Assembly: GCF_900659635.1 (NCBI RefSeq)
Contig: NZ_CAACVB010000072.1
Location: 1-32,754 of the forward strand
DNA from: Actinomadura roseirufa
GTDB lineage: Bacteria; Actinomycetota; Actinomycetes; Streptosporangiales; Streptosporangiaceae
Direction: 5' to 3'
DNA length: 32,754 nt
The notes under the pieces are model-generated. The model made no database searches and was not told the DNA's origin. It was given only the letters and a program-made list of their open reading frames with translations. This document shows positions 15,950 through 23,110 of this stretch, piece after piece. Each line of letters opens with the position of its first letter. Position 1 is the stretch's first letter. The position numbers were made by a program, and so were the translations under genes.

Positions 15950-16684
15950 ATGACCGCGCACCTGGAGATCCGCCCGCTCACCGCCCGATCGGTGGTCCTC
16001 AGCACGCTGCTCGGCGTGCACCCGCCCCGGCTCCCCGCCCGCTACCTCGTCCGCGTCGGCGACCTGTTCGGCATCGCCGAGGGCACCATCCGCGTCGCCC
16101 TGTCGCGCATGGTCGCCGCCGGCGACCTCGTCCAGGCCGACGGCACCTACGGGCTCACCGAACGCCTCCTCGAACGCCAGGCCCGCCAGGACGAGAGCCG
16201 CCTGCCGCACACCCGCCCCTGGGACGGCACCTGGGAGATCGCCGTCATCACCGCCGAGCGCCGCCCCGCCGCCGACCGCGCCGCGCTCCGCCAGGCCATG
16301 GCCGCGCTACGGCTCGCCGAACTCCGCGAGGGCACCTGGCTGCGCCCCGCCAACCTCGTCCGCCCCCGCCCCGACCCGGTCGTCCGCCAGTGCACGTTCC
16401 TGCGGGGCCGCCCCGAGGAGGACCCCGCCGTCCTCGCCGCGTCCCTGTGGGACCTCGACGCCTGGACGGCCTCGGCCCGCGCCCTCCTCACCGCCCTCGA
16501 CGACGCCACCACGATCGCCGAGCGGTTCACGCTCGCCGCCGCCGCCCTCCGCCACCTCCTGAACGACCCGATCCTCCCCCCGGACCTCCTGCCCCCCGAC
16601 TGGCCGGGCCTCGCCCTCCGATCCCACTACGAGCGGTTCGAGACGTCCTTCGAACGGCTGCTCACCGACCACGTCCTCTCCTGA
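15950..16684 (+). CDS. PaaX-family transcriptional regulator
   Basis: The 244-residue regulator has an N-terminal winged helix-turn-helix (about 10-70, with LLGVHPPRLPARYLVRVGDLFGIAEGTIRVALSRMVAAGDL), a middle region around RPWDGTWEIAVI, and the PaaX C-terminal domain (LAELREGTWLRPANL; final LRSHYERFETSFERLL). Canonical PaaX represses phenylacetate catabolism and responds to phenylacetyl-CoA. Here no paa genes are nearby; the divergent partner is an AidB-like acyl-CoA dehydrogenase, so the effector is probably another acyl-CoA. The ATG at 15950 follows the intergenic dyad. Confidence 0.9.
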   Translation: MTAHLEIRPLTARSVVLSTLLGVHPPRLPARYLVRVGDLFGIAEGTIRVALSRMVAAGDLVQADGTYGLTERLLERQARQDESRLPHTRPWDGTWEIAVITAERRPAADRAALRQAMAALRLAELREGTWLRPANLVRPRPDPVVRQCTFLRGRPEEDPAVLAASLWDLDAWTASARALLTALDDATTIAERFTLAAAALRHLLNDPILPPDLLPPDWPGLALRSHYERFETSFERLLTDHVLS

Positions 16685-16728
16685 CCCGCCGTGCCGCCCG
16701 GCCCGCGCCGCCGCGTACCATCCCCGGC

Positions 16729-17451
16729 GTGAGGCTTCTGGTGCTCTGGGACATCGACCACACCCTGATCAAGGTCCGGGGGCTGAGCCGCGAGATCTAC
16801 GGCGACACCTTCCGGAAGATCACCGGCCGGCCGCTGGAACGCGTCGCCGAGATGGCCGGGCGCACCGACCTCGCCATCACCGCCGAGACGCTCCGCTTCC
16901 ACGGCATCGAACCGTCCTCCGATCTCCTGGCCACCTTCGTCGCCACCCTCGCCGACGGCTTCGCCGAACGCCGCGACGAGCTCCGCTCCCGGGGCGGCGC
17001 GCTGCCCGGCGCCCACGCCGCGCTGGAGGCCCTCGCCGCGCGGGACGACGTCGTCCAGTCCGTCCTCACCGGCAACCTGGAGCCCATCGCCCGCTACAAG
17101 CTGCACGCCTTCGGACTCAACCGCTTCGTGGACTTCGATATCGGCGCCTACGGACTCGACCACACCGACCGCCCGCCGCTCGTCGCCCTCGCCCAGCAGC
17201 GCGCCCGGCACAAGTACGGCCACCGCTTCGACGCCGCCAGCACCGTCCTGGTGGGCGACACCGTCCGCGACGTCGAAGCCGGCCACAAGGGCGGCGCGCG
17301 CGTCGTCGCCGTCGCGACCGGAACCACCTCCGCCGCCGCCCTGCGGGTGTCCGGCGCCGACCTCGTCCTGACCGACCTGGCCGACACGAACGCCGTCGTC
17401 CGCGCCGTCCTGCACGCCACCCCTCCTGACCTCGCGGACAGCCCTGTCTAA
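16729..17451 (+). CDS. HAD-superfamily hydrolase (phosphoglycolate phosphatase-like)
   Basis: Haloacid dehalogenase-like phosphohydrolase of 240 residues. Motif I is WDIDHTLI, with nucleophile Asp8 and Asp10. Motif II is SVLTGN, the motif III lysine is in YKLHAFGL, and motif IV is LVGDTVRDVEAG. A helical cap lies between residues 15 and 85. The GTG at 16729 is chosen because the motif I strand (VRLLVLWDIDHT) starts at once; the longer open frame upstream overlaps the PaaX-like gene. Its substrate cannot be read from sequence. Confidence 0.87.
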   Translation: MRLLVLWDIDHTLIKVRGLSREIYGDTFRKITGRPLERVAEMAGRTDLAITAETLRFHGIEPSSDLLATFVATLADGFAERRDELRSRGGALPGAHAALEALAARDDVVQSVLTGNLEPIARYKLHAFGLNRFVDFDIGAYGLDHTDRPPLVALAQQRARHKYGHRFDAASTVLVGDTVRDVEAGHKGGARVVAVATGTTSAAALRVSGADLVLTDLADTNAVVRAVLHATPPDLADSPV

Positions 17452-17534
17452 CCGGCCGTCCTCTCCTGGCCGTCCGGCCTCGGAACGGTCTAGGCTCGCC
17501 AGGAGTCGGACCACTGTCAGACGAAAGGTCGGAG

Positions 17535-17807
17535 ATGACCGCTGACAAGCGCGGTGCCAACATCGGCGAGCTGGAAGAGCTGTCCCGGATCTTCAGCAAG
17601 CACTCCCGCAACCTGGACGCCCTGATCAAGGACCTCAACGGCCGGACGGTCGGCAGCACCCAGGTGTGGTGGGGCCCGGGCGCCGACCGGTTCCGCTCGG
17701 CCTGGGCCGAGGCCAAGACCGCCTTCGACAAGATGGCCGTCGCCCTGGAGCAGGGCGGCCAGGACATCAAGAAGTCCCAGCAGAACATAGAGGCCGCCAC
17801 CCGCTGA
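17535..17807 (+). CDS. WXG100-family (ESAT-6-like) protein
   Basis: The 90-residue protein is predicted as a two-helix hairpin, with the WXG turn as WWG at residues 45-47. Helix one carries NIGELEELSRIFSKHSRNLDALIKDL, and helix two ADRFRSAWAEAKTAFDKMAVALEQGG. Such proteins are substrates of type VII (ESX) secretion or modules fused to secreted toxins. No ESX component is in the window. The ATG at 17535 follows a GGTCGGAG ribosome site. Coding-like sequence just downstream appears to be the broken remains of a partner gene. Confidence 0.88.
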   Translation: MTADKRGANIGELEELSRIFSKHSRNLDALIKDLNGRTVGSTQVWWGPGADRFRSAWAEAKTAFDKMAVALEQGGQDIKKSQQNIEAATR

Positions 17808-17872
17808 CCCCCGAGCCCCGGCCTCTCCCCCGCAAGGCCGGACCCCCGCCGCGTCACCCGAATCTCCCGGCG

Positions 17873-18137
17873 TCCGCAGCAGCTCCCCCGAGATCCTCAC
17901 CCGGCTGAGCACCGAACTCGCCCGCGCGGGCCGCGACTGGCAGGGCGCCGGCGGCGCCCTGGCCCAAATCCTCGGCACCCTCGGCCTGAGCACCGCCCCG
18001 GCCCGCACCATCACCCGCACCGGAGCCCGCGTCACCGCCCAAGCTCCCAAGACCAAGAGCCTCACCCACCGGCCCCCAGGACCCCTTCACCTCACTCTGT
18101 CGTCCCGCGTCCTAGGCCTCGGCGCCTGGCCACAGAG
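17873..18137 (+). pseudogene. Probable truncated gene downstream of WXG100
   Basis: One frame reads SSSPEILTRLSTELARAGRDWQ and then GAGGALAQILGTLGLSTAPARTITRTGARVTAQ, a composition typical of a real actinomycete protein. It has no start codon in frame. After about 18045 it turns into unlike sequence and stops at 18135-18137. It looks like a surviving N-terminal segment of a partner gene that lost its start and its remainder at the island's left edge. The family is not identified. Confidence 0.4.
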
Positions 18138-18344
18138 GGCTCCCTGATCGGTCGGCACCCTCGCCCGGCGGACCACAGGCGCCTCAGCCGAACCCGTCCA
18201 GCGAAACGCATACCGAGGACGATCACAGCGGCCCCCGGCGGTCAGGACGTGGAAGAGAGTTCGCACGGCCTCGTCGAAATCAGCCAGTGAAACGCTTCGC
18301 GAATCTCTCAGGAAGCAGCGAGGAGGAAGATTTTGACTCCGAGA

Positions 18345-18400
18345 CTTCGCATCTACATGTATCGATCCTGGGTCACCGGGCACCTCGTCACCCAGATCTG
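18345..18400 (+). repeat. 56-bp direct repeat, left copy
   Basis: It matches 21083-21138 at 53 of 56 positions. Both copies read in the same frame as a shared peptide (MYRS..TGHLVTQI). The left copy sits in non-coding sequence with no complete frame around it, so it is a fragment of a second copy of the small CxxC gene. Confidence 0.8.
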
Positions 18401-18438
18401 CTCGGGCCCTGACGCTAAGCCGCCGCCGGTAGGGAATA

Positions 18439-18455
18439 TGACACAACCTGTGTCA
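18439..18455. promoter_or_regulatory. Palindrome TGACACA-ACC-TGTGTCA upstream of the XRE gene
   Basis: A perfect 7-3-7 dyad about 115 bases before the XRE start. It is a good candidate binding site for the XRE regulator and thus for control of the downstream peptide-methyltransferase genes. Confidence 0.5.
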
Positions 18456-18568
18456 CCTCCGTCACTCTGGCGTTGAAAACGACGGGACCGTCTCCCCATC
18501 TGCCTAGGCACTGGGGTTATCGTGGGAGAGACTTGCCCCGGCGCCAACGGGGTTGGAGGGCTAGGCAT

Positions 18569-19810
18569 ATGGGTTCCGCGATCTTGATACCTGACCCGGA
18601 TGGAATCGGTCAACGCATTGCAAATGCTCGAAAGCTGCACAACCTAACTCAAATGGGACTTGCTATGGCCGTGCCGTGCTCCCATAGCCTCCTAACGAAG
18701 GTGGAGCGCGGTCAACGTCCCGCAAGTCCCGCATTGATCGCGGGAGTAGCGCGAGCCCTCCATATAGATGTGACCGAACTGACCGGCCAGCCGTACCGAG
18801 GTGCCAATGAACGTGAAGATAGGATACACGCGAGCATTGCACAGATTCGTATTGCCCTGAACTATTGGGAGGTAGGTCCCGACCTGGAACTACCGCCCAG
18901 GTCACTATCTGAGATAAAAGAGGATGTGCGGCTCGCGGGGAGGCTACTCGATAAAGTCGACTATCTCGCGCTAGGAAAATGCCTGCCAGGACTGATCGAA
19001 GAGTTGCTTGCTTTGTGGCATTCCGGCACGAAGGTAATCCGACGGGAAGTAGCGGAACTTCTCGCCCGTACCCTCATTACCGCGAAAGGCTTGGCCTATC
19101 GGTTGGGGTATGTGGACCTCGTGACAGTGGCCATAGACCGCGCCACCTGGATGGCCAAAGTAACGGACAAACCGGAACTAGTGGCTTTCGCGACCGAGGA
19201 GCGATGCCAAGTATTTTTCGCCACCGGGGCGTACATGGCAGGCCGAAAGTCCATTGACCTTATGCATAGGGACTTCGATCCAATCATTGAGACGACCGAA
19301 TCAGGGCTGGCAATTATAGGCTCCCTTCATCTGCGCTCGGCGATCATGGCAGTACGAGACACGAGGCTCGCGAAGGAGACCCGGAGGAGTAATTCGCAAG
19401 ACTATCTGGAGCAGGCTCAAGAAATTGCCGAACGGATCGGGCGAGACACGAATCACTACGGTCTCATCTTTGGCCCATCAAATGTTCGGATACATAGCGT
19501 GGCCCTTTCAGTTGAACTGGACGATTTCGACGAAGCACTGAAGTGCGATGAGGGATTCGAGCCGCCGCGTGATCTGCCGGTTGAGCGTTCGAGTCATCAC
19601 TACATCGACCTTTCTCGCGCATACCTGGGAGCCGCGAAACGTGACAAGGCGCTTAGTACACTGGCGAGAGCCGAGGATCTGGCACCTCAACACACCTGGA
19701 ATCATCCAATGGCCAGAGAAACAGTCAGCGGCCTCTTCAGCTCGTACCGAACTGTACCGCAGCGACTTCGGTCACTTGCCAGAAAGATGAATATCACGGC
19801 AGGCACTTGA
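18569..19810 (+). CDS. XRE-family regulator with TPR-like C-terminus
   Basis: The 413-residue protein has an N-terminal helix-turn-helix (about 12-70, with IGQRIANARKLHNLTQMGLA and LLTKVERGQRPASPALIAGVARAL) followed by a long all-helical region. That region looks like degenerate TPR repeats, for example YLEQAQEIAERIG and HHYIDLSRAYLGAAKRDKALSTLARAEDLAP. Such regulators often sense a peptide or small ligand through the TPR part. The ATG at 18569 is preceded by GGAGGG at 18555-18560, the ideal distance. It leads the AT-richer island and lies 44 bases upstream of the peptide gene, so it is probably part of the same unit. Confidence 0.85.
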   Translation: MGSAILIPDPDGIGQRIANARKLHNLTQMGLAMAVPCSHSLLTKVERGQRPASPALIAGVARALHIDVTELTGQPYRGANEREDRIHASIAQIRIALNYWEVGPDLELPPRSLSEIKEDVRLAGRLLDKVDYLALGKCLPGLIEELLALWHSGTKVIRREVAELLARTLITAKGLAYRLGYVDLVTVAIDRATWMAKVTDKPELVAFATEERCQVFFATGAYMAGRKSIDLMHRDFDPIIETTESGLAIIGSLHLRSAIMAVRDTRLAKETRRSNSQDYLEQAQEIAERIGRDTNHYGLIFGPSNVRIHSVALSVELDDFDEALKCDEGFEPPRDLPVERSSHHYIDLSRAYLGAAKRDKALSTLARAEDLAPQHTWNHPMARETVSGLFSSYRTVPQRLRSLARKMNITAGT

Positions 19811-19854
19811 CCAGCACGAACTAGAACCATCTCAACGAGGAGGGTGACGGCGCA

Positions 19855-19965
19855 ATGGGTAGCCACAACGACCCGAGCAAGAATGGCCAGGAGAAGGGCC
19901 GACCCATTCCACCGCCGGAGAAGCCGAACCCAGATGGAGGCGGGAAGCACGAGAAGGGAAAGTGA
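19855..19965 (+). CDS. 36-residue lysine-rich peptide, candidate RiPP precursor
   Basis: Small gene beginning ATGGGTAGCCACAACGACCC and preceded by GAGGAGGG at 19837-19844. It encodes a hydrophilic peptide with six Lys, one Arg and two His. It has a Pro-rich middle (RPIPPPEKPNP) and a C-terminal part EKPNPDGGGKHEKGK. Its TGA overlaps the methyltransferase GTG by four bases (GTGA), which couples their translation. The single Asp-Gly step (Asp27-Gly28, followed by two more Gly) is the classic sequence for aspartimide formation. There is no signal peptide, cysteine or hydrophobic core. I do not recognise a family; the precursor role is inferred from the overlap with a PIMT-like enzyme. Confidence 0.6.
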   Translation: MGSHNDPSKNGQEKGRPIPPPEKPNPDGGGKHEKGK

Positions 19966-20723
19966 ATCAGGCGGAACGCCTTAACCGAGCGATGATCCGG
20001 GAGATTGAGAAGCTCGGAGATATCGGCCCATGGCATGACGCGCTTCTGGCCGTTCCCCGGCATCTGTTCATTCCGAACCTCGCTTACGTGTCGCCCGACG
20101 ACGATGAAAGCTACATCATCGACAGGAGTGCGAACCCCGAAAAGTGGTTGCGTTCCGCATACATGGACGTGGCAATCATCACACAGATCAATGACGGTGA
20201 ATGCTCCATAATGGATGCCGGGAAAGACGGTGTTAGGTTCACATCGTCGGCATCCGCGCCTTCCACCGTCATCGCGTTCCTATCGCTTCTAGGTGCGAGC
20301 AAAGGACACAATGTCCTTGAAATCGGCACTGGAACAGGTTGGACGGCGGCACTACTAAGCGCCGTCGTCGGGGACCACAAAGTCACTTCGATCGAAATCG
20401 ACGAGGAAATCGGTAATCGGGCTGCACAGAACTTGCGGTCCGCTGGGTACGCACCACATCTCGTCACCGGTGACGGCGCGGAAGGAGTCCCCGGCAAAGC
20501 ACCCTTCGACCGGATACACGTCACATGCGGGATCGATGAAATCCCGCCGCAATGGATCGATCAAACAAAGAGGGGCGGAATCCTCGTCGCGCCCTACCGG
20601 CGGGAACTTGTGAGCCTTGTGGTTCACGAGGACGGCGAGGCCACGGTGAAGCACTACGGCCGTGCTCGGTTCATGATGCTCCGCTCCCCAAAGGATGAGA
20701 CTCCCAAGCGGGCGGCGATATAG
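19962..20723 (+). CDS. PIMT-like methyltransferase (protein-L-isoaspartate O-methyltransferase homologue)
   Basis: SAM-dependent methyltransferase of 253 residues. It carries PIMT signatures: VPRHLFIP at 31-38, SSASAPSTVI near 95-104 (the PIMT substrate-loop region), motif I VLEIGTGTGW at 118-127, and the acidic loop SIEIDEEI. Further signatures are TGDGAEGVPGKAPFDRIHVTCGIDEIPPQWIDQTKRGGILVAPY. Housekeeping PIMT repairs isoaspartate. Homologues in graspetide, lanthipeptide, lasso and imiditide clusters methylate a chosen Asp, leading to aspartimide. Here the GTG start at 19962 overlaps the stop of a 36-residue peptide gene, favouring a peptide-modifying role. An acidic stretch (SPDDDESYIID, 44-54) could contact the basic peptide. 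Confidence 0.85.
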   Translation: MNQAERLNRAMIREIEKLGDIGPWHDALLAVPRHLFIPNLAYVSPDDDESYIIDRSANPEKWLRSAYMDVAIITQINDGECSIMDAGKDGVRFTSSASAPSTVIAFLSLLGASKGHNVLEIGTGTGWTAALLSAVVGDHKVTSIEIDEEIGNRAAQNLRSAGYAPHLVTGDGAEGVPGKAPFDRIHVTCGIDEIPPQWIDQTKRGGILVAPYRRELVSLVVHEDGEATVKHYGRARFMMLRSPKDETPKRAAI

Positions 20724-20816
20724 GCGTTCCCTGCCGTCCCCGCGAATGAGTGCCCGTCCTTGTCAGGTGGGACGAGCACTCTCAGCTGATTCAGGCGTGC
20801 CCACGCTGAACGTCCC

Positions 20817-20836
20817 GTCGAATCTGTTGATTCGAC
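20817..20836 (+). terminator. 8-bp hairpin after the methyltransferase
   Basis: GTCGAATC, TGTT, GATTCGAC forms a perfect stem with a 4-base loop, about 94 bases after the methyltransferase stop. It probably ends the regulator-peptide-methyltransferase transcript. I see no supported gene from 20724 to 20995. Confidence 0.5.
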
Positions 20837-20995
20837 AGGGCGTTGTATCTTCACGGGGTTGTGTGCAGGGAGTGTCATCCCTTTTCGCTTCTTCGGCCTG
20901 ACGTCCATCGAAACCCACGACCGTCCATAGCCACCTCGGGCATGAGGCGGGCAGGCGGATATCATGCGACACCACCTCACCATCGATGAACGCGG

Positions 20996-21340
20996 GTGGT
21001 TCTGGAGGTTAGCTTTGGTGGTGGGGCCGACTGGGATCGGAAGGCCATCTGGCAGACCTCACCGGTGGAAGGGAATGTCTGGCTTCGCATCTCCATGTAT
21101 CGATCCAGGATCACCGGGCACCTCGTCACCCAGATCTGGTGCCCGCGCTGCCGTAGTTACGCGGGTTGGACCGGACCGTATCCCACAGATCTACAGATTT
21201 CAGACCCACTGGAACGACTCTCGGAAGACGAGTTCTCCGCGCTCGGCGCTAGCGAGAACAAGCTGTTCGAGGCCCTTGACATTCTCTGGGACGAGGGGAA
21301 ACTCCCACAAAGAGTAGACCGTAAGGCACCTTGGGTGTGA
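20996..21340 (+). CDS. Small CxxC protein, unknown
   Basis: The frame encodes 114 residues with a patterned middle (VEGNVWLRISMYRSRITGHLVTQIWCPRCRSYAGW), one CPRC pair at residues 49-52, and an acidic helical tail (DPLERLSEDEFSALGASENKLFEALDIL). The single CxxC could bind zinc with partners or be redox-active. The GTG at 20996 has no strong ribosome site; an internal GTG near 21063 is an alternative. Part of the gene (21083-21138) recurs at 18345-18400. The last base lies close to the right edge of the AT-richer island. The family is not recognised. Confidence 0.5.
   Translation: MVLEVSFGGGADWDRKAIWQTSPVEGNVWLRISMYRSRITGHLVTQIWCPRCRSYAGWTGPYPTDLQISDPLERLSEDEFSALGASENKLFEALDILWDEGKLPQRVDRKAPWV
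21083..21138 (+). repeat. 56-bp direct repeat, right copy
   Basis: Partner of 18345-18400 (three mismatches), located inside the small CxxC gene. The two copies bracket the regulator, peptide and methyltransferase genes. Confidence 0.8.
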
Positions 21341-21395
21341 GTTGTTATTTTCAGATCTTTGTTTGGAATGTCGGGGCGGCGGGTGTCGTCTGCGG

Positions 21396-21476
21396 GCGCT
21401 CGACGTGGCGGGGGGCGGGATCGCCTTTGCGGGCAAGGTCGGGTGGGTGGCCGTGGAGATCGAGCTTTCGCCCTGA
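21396..21476 (+). other. Possible C-terminal gene remnant at the island's right edge
   Basis: One frame reads ALDVAGGGIAFAGKVGWVAV then EIELSP and stop at 21474-21476. The composition is typical of host coding DNA, but there is no start and upstream sequence is unlike. It may be the tail of a gene cut by the island; it is too short to be sure. Confidence 0.2.
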
Positions 21477-21520
21477 GCGTTGCCGGCTCCTCCGGGTCCC
21501 CGACCTCACGGGCGGTACGA

Positions 21521-22414
21521 CTAGTCCCTGTCGGGATTGGGGCCGGTGAAGAGGATTACTTGGTTCTGCGCCCATGGGACGGCGCCGTGGACGTACCAGT
21601 TCGCCGGTACCTGGCCCGGGTAGCGGGCCTCGGTTTCGTTGCCCACCGTGACGCGGTACTCGGGCACGGTGACGTTCCGCTTCTTCAGGGCGGCCAGCAC
21701 CTCCGACACGTGGCGTCGGCGGAATGTCATCCCGTGCATGGCCTCGCCGCGCGCAGTCGCGTTCGCGGTGCTCTCGTACTTCTCACCGTGGCGCGCCGCG
21801 CGGGCGAAGACGATGATGCCGGTGCCCTTGTAGCCGATCCGGATCCGCACTCCCACCGTGCAGTCGTCTCCGCCGCTGGCGACGTCGCAGGCGCCCTTGA
21901 CCCGGATGGGCTTGAGGTCGTCCTCGGTCGTCCCGTCGCTGAGGTCCCATGTCACGAGGGTGCCGACGATCGAGGGCGAGGCGGGCACCATGTTCAGGCT
22001 GAGGTTCAGGCCATGCTCGGCGAACTCCCTTTTGTACCGCTCGGGGTCGGCGTACGGGTCGCGGATCCGTACGTCGAGGTAGTCGCCCTTGCGGATGAAG
22101 CCGAGCGCGGCGACCAGGCTGACCTGGCCGTTGCCGGGCCGGGTCGGCGGGACCTCGGCACCGCCGAGCCGCGTGACGAGCGTGACGGCGACCGTGACGG
22201 CCGCGCCCGTGGCCAGCAGCGACAGCCCGGTGCCCAGTCCGCGCCTGTCCCTGGGCCGAGGCCGGACGGCGATGTCGCCGGTCCGGGCGACGGTGGGCGC
22301 GCCGGTGATTCGCCTGGCCAGGTCGGCGGCCGTGTCGTCGGTGAGCAGTTCGGCCGCGCGGGCGTCGGTCACCGGGGCGATGCGCTCGACGAGCCGGTCG
22401 ATGTCGTGGTTCAT
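21521..22414 (-). CDS. Membrane partner of an ECF sigma factor (CU044_5270-like)
   Basis: The 297-residue protein has a cytoplasmic N-terminus (about 1-60, MNHDIDRLVERIAPVTDARAAELL), one transmembrane segment near residues 65-85 (GTGLSLLATGAAVTVAVTLVTRL), and an extracytoplasmic domain with two Cys (GACDVASGGDDCTV) that may form a disulphide. The ATG overlaps the sigma factor stop (ATGA at 22411-22414). The layout fits an anti-sigma or sensor partner, but no ZAS zinc motif is seen, so the regulatory role is inferred from position. Confidence 0.75.
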   Translation of the reverse strand: MNHDIDRLVERIAPVTDARAAELLTDDTAADLARRITGAPTVARTGDIAVRPRPRDRRGLGTGLSLLATGAAVTVAVTLVTRLGGAEVPPTRPGNGQVSLVAALGFIRKGDYLDVRIRDPYADPERYKREFAEHGLNLSLNMVPASPSIVGTLVTWDLSDGTTEDDLKPIRVKGACDVASGGDDCTVGVRIRIGYKGTGIIVFARAARHGEKYESTANATARGEAMHGMTFRRRHVSEVLAALKKRNVTVPEYRVTVGNETEARYPGQVPANWYVHGAVPWAQNQVILFTGPNPDRD

Positions 22415-23016
22415 GCGCGTTCTCCGTTGAGGGTCGCTGCGGACAGTGCCTGTGCGTGCGGGGCCCGGCCCGCCTGCGGGTCGCCTCCCTGCCGGTCGAG
22501 TTCGCGGGCGAAGCGGCGGCGGGCCCGGTACAGCCGGATCCGCACCGCGTTGCGCGAGCAGCCGAGGACGGCGGCGATCTCGCCGTGGTCCAGGCCCTCC
22601 CAGCCGACCAGCGACAGCAGTTCCCGGTCGTTCGCGGGCAGTTTCCCGAACGCCGCCGCGATGGCGGCGCGATCTTCTTCCGGCCGGAACGCGACGTGCG
22701 TCCCCAGGTCGGTCCGCAGTTGCCCGGCCAGGTCCTCGACGAGCGCCGAGCGGCGCCGCCCGCCCCGGTGATGGTTGGCCAGCACGCGGCGGGCGACGCC
22801 GTACAGCCAGGGCTTCGCCTCGTCGCCGCGCGGCACGTCGTCCAGCTTCCGCCAGGCGATCAGGAAGGTCTCGGCGAGGACGTCGGCCGCGTCCTGCGGG
22901 TCGGCCGTGCGGCGCAGCGCGTATCCGAGGATCTTGGCTCGGTGCTCCTCGTAGACCTGCTCGAAACGGTGTCTCCGCTCGTCGGGCGGAGGTGAGACCC
23001 CCGGGGTCGTTGACAC
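22411..23016 (-). CDS. ECF-family RNA polymerase sigma factor
   Basis: The 201-residue sigma70-family protein has region 2 (FEQVYEEHRAKILGYALRRT, then DPQDAADVLAETFLIAWRKL and PWLYGVARRVLANHHR) and region 4 (LPANDRELLSLVGWEGLDHGEIAAVLGCSRNAVRIRLYRARRRF). Region 3 is absent, as in ECF factors. The GTG at 23016 is preferred over the ATG at 23055 because GAGAGGAAG lies just before it. Its stop overlaps the start of the membrane partner gene, the usual sigma/anti-sigma arrangement. The signal and regulon are unknown. Confidence 0.9.
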   Translation of the reverse strand: MSTTPGVSPPPDERRHRFEQVYEEHRAKILGYALRRTADPQDAADVLAETFLIAWRKLDDVPRGDEAKPWLYGVARRVLANHHRGGRRRSALVEDLAGQLRTDLGTHVAFRPEEDRAAIAAAFGKLPANDRELLSLVGWEGLDHGEIAAVLGCSRNAVRIRLYRARRRFARELDRQGGDPQAGRAPHAQALSAATLNGERA

Positions 23017-23110
23017 GTGCTTCCTCTCGCCGCAGGGACCGGACGACCAGCACATGTCCGCGACCGCGCGAGCATTTCGCCCCGTGTGGACCCGGCGAAC
23101 GAGGTGAAGG

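Noticed and set aside
13809..15953. Long plus-strand frame opposite the acyl-CoA dehydrogenase
   Set aside because: His/Arg/Pro-rich antisense shadow without motifs.
20746..20901. Small plus-strand frame after the methyltransferase
   Set aside because: No ribosome site, it spans a terminator-like hairpin and shows no protein-like pattern.
18345..21138. 56-bp repeats as phage-type attachment sites
   Set aside because: Both copies look like coding sequence from one family, and no integrase or tRNA is near; recombination between gene copies explains them better.
21359..22771. Plus-strand frame over the sigma factor partner
   Set aside because: Shadow of two coupled minus-strand genes with recognisable domains.
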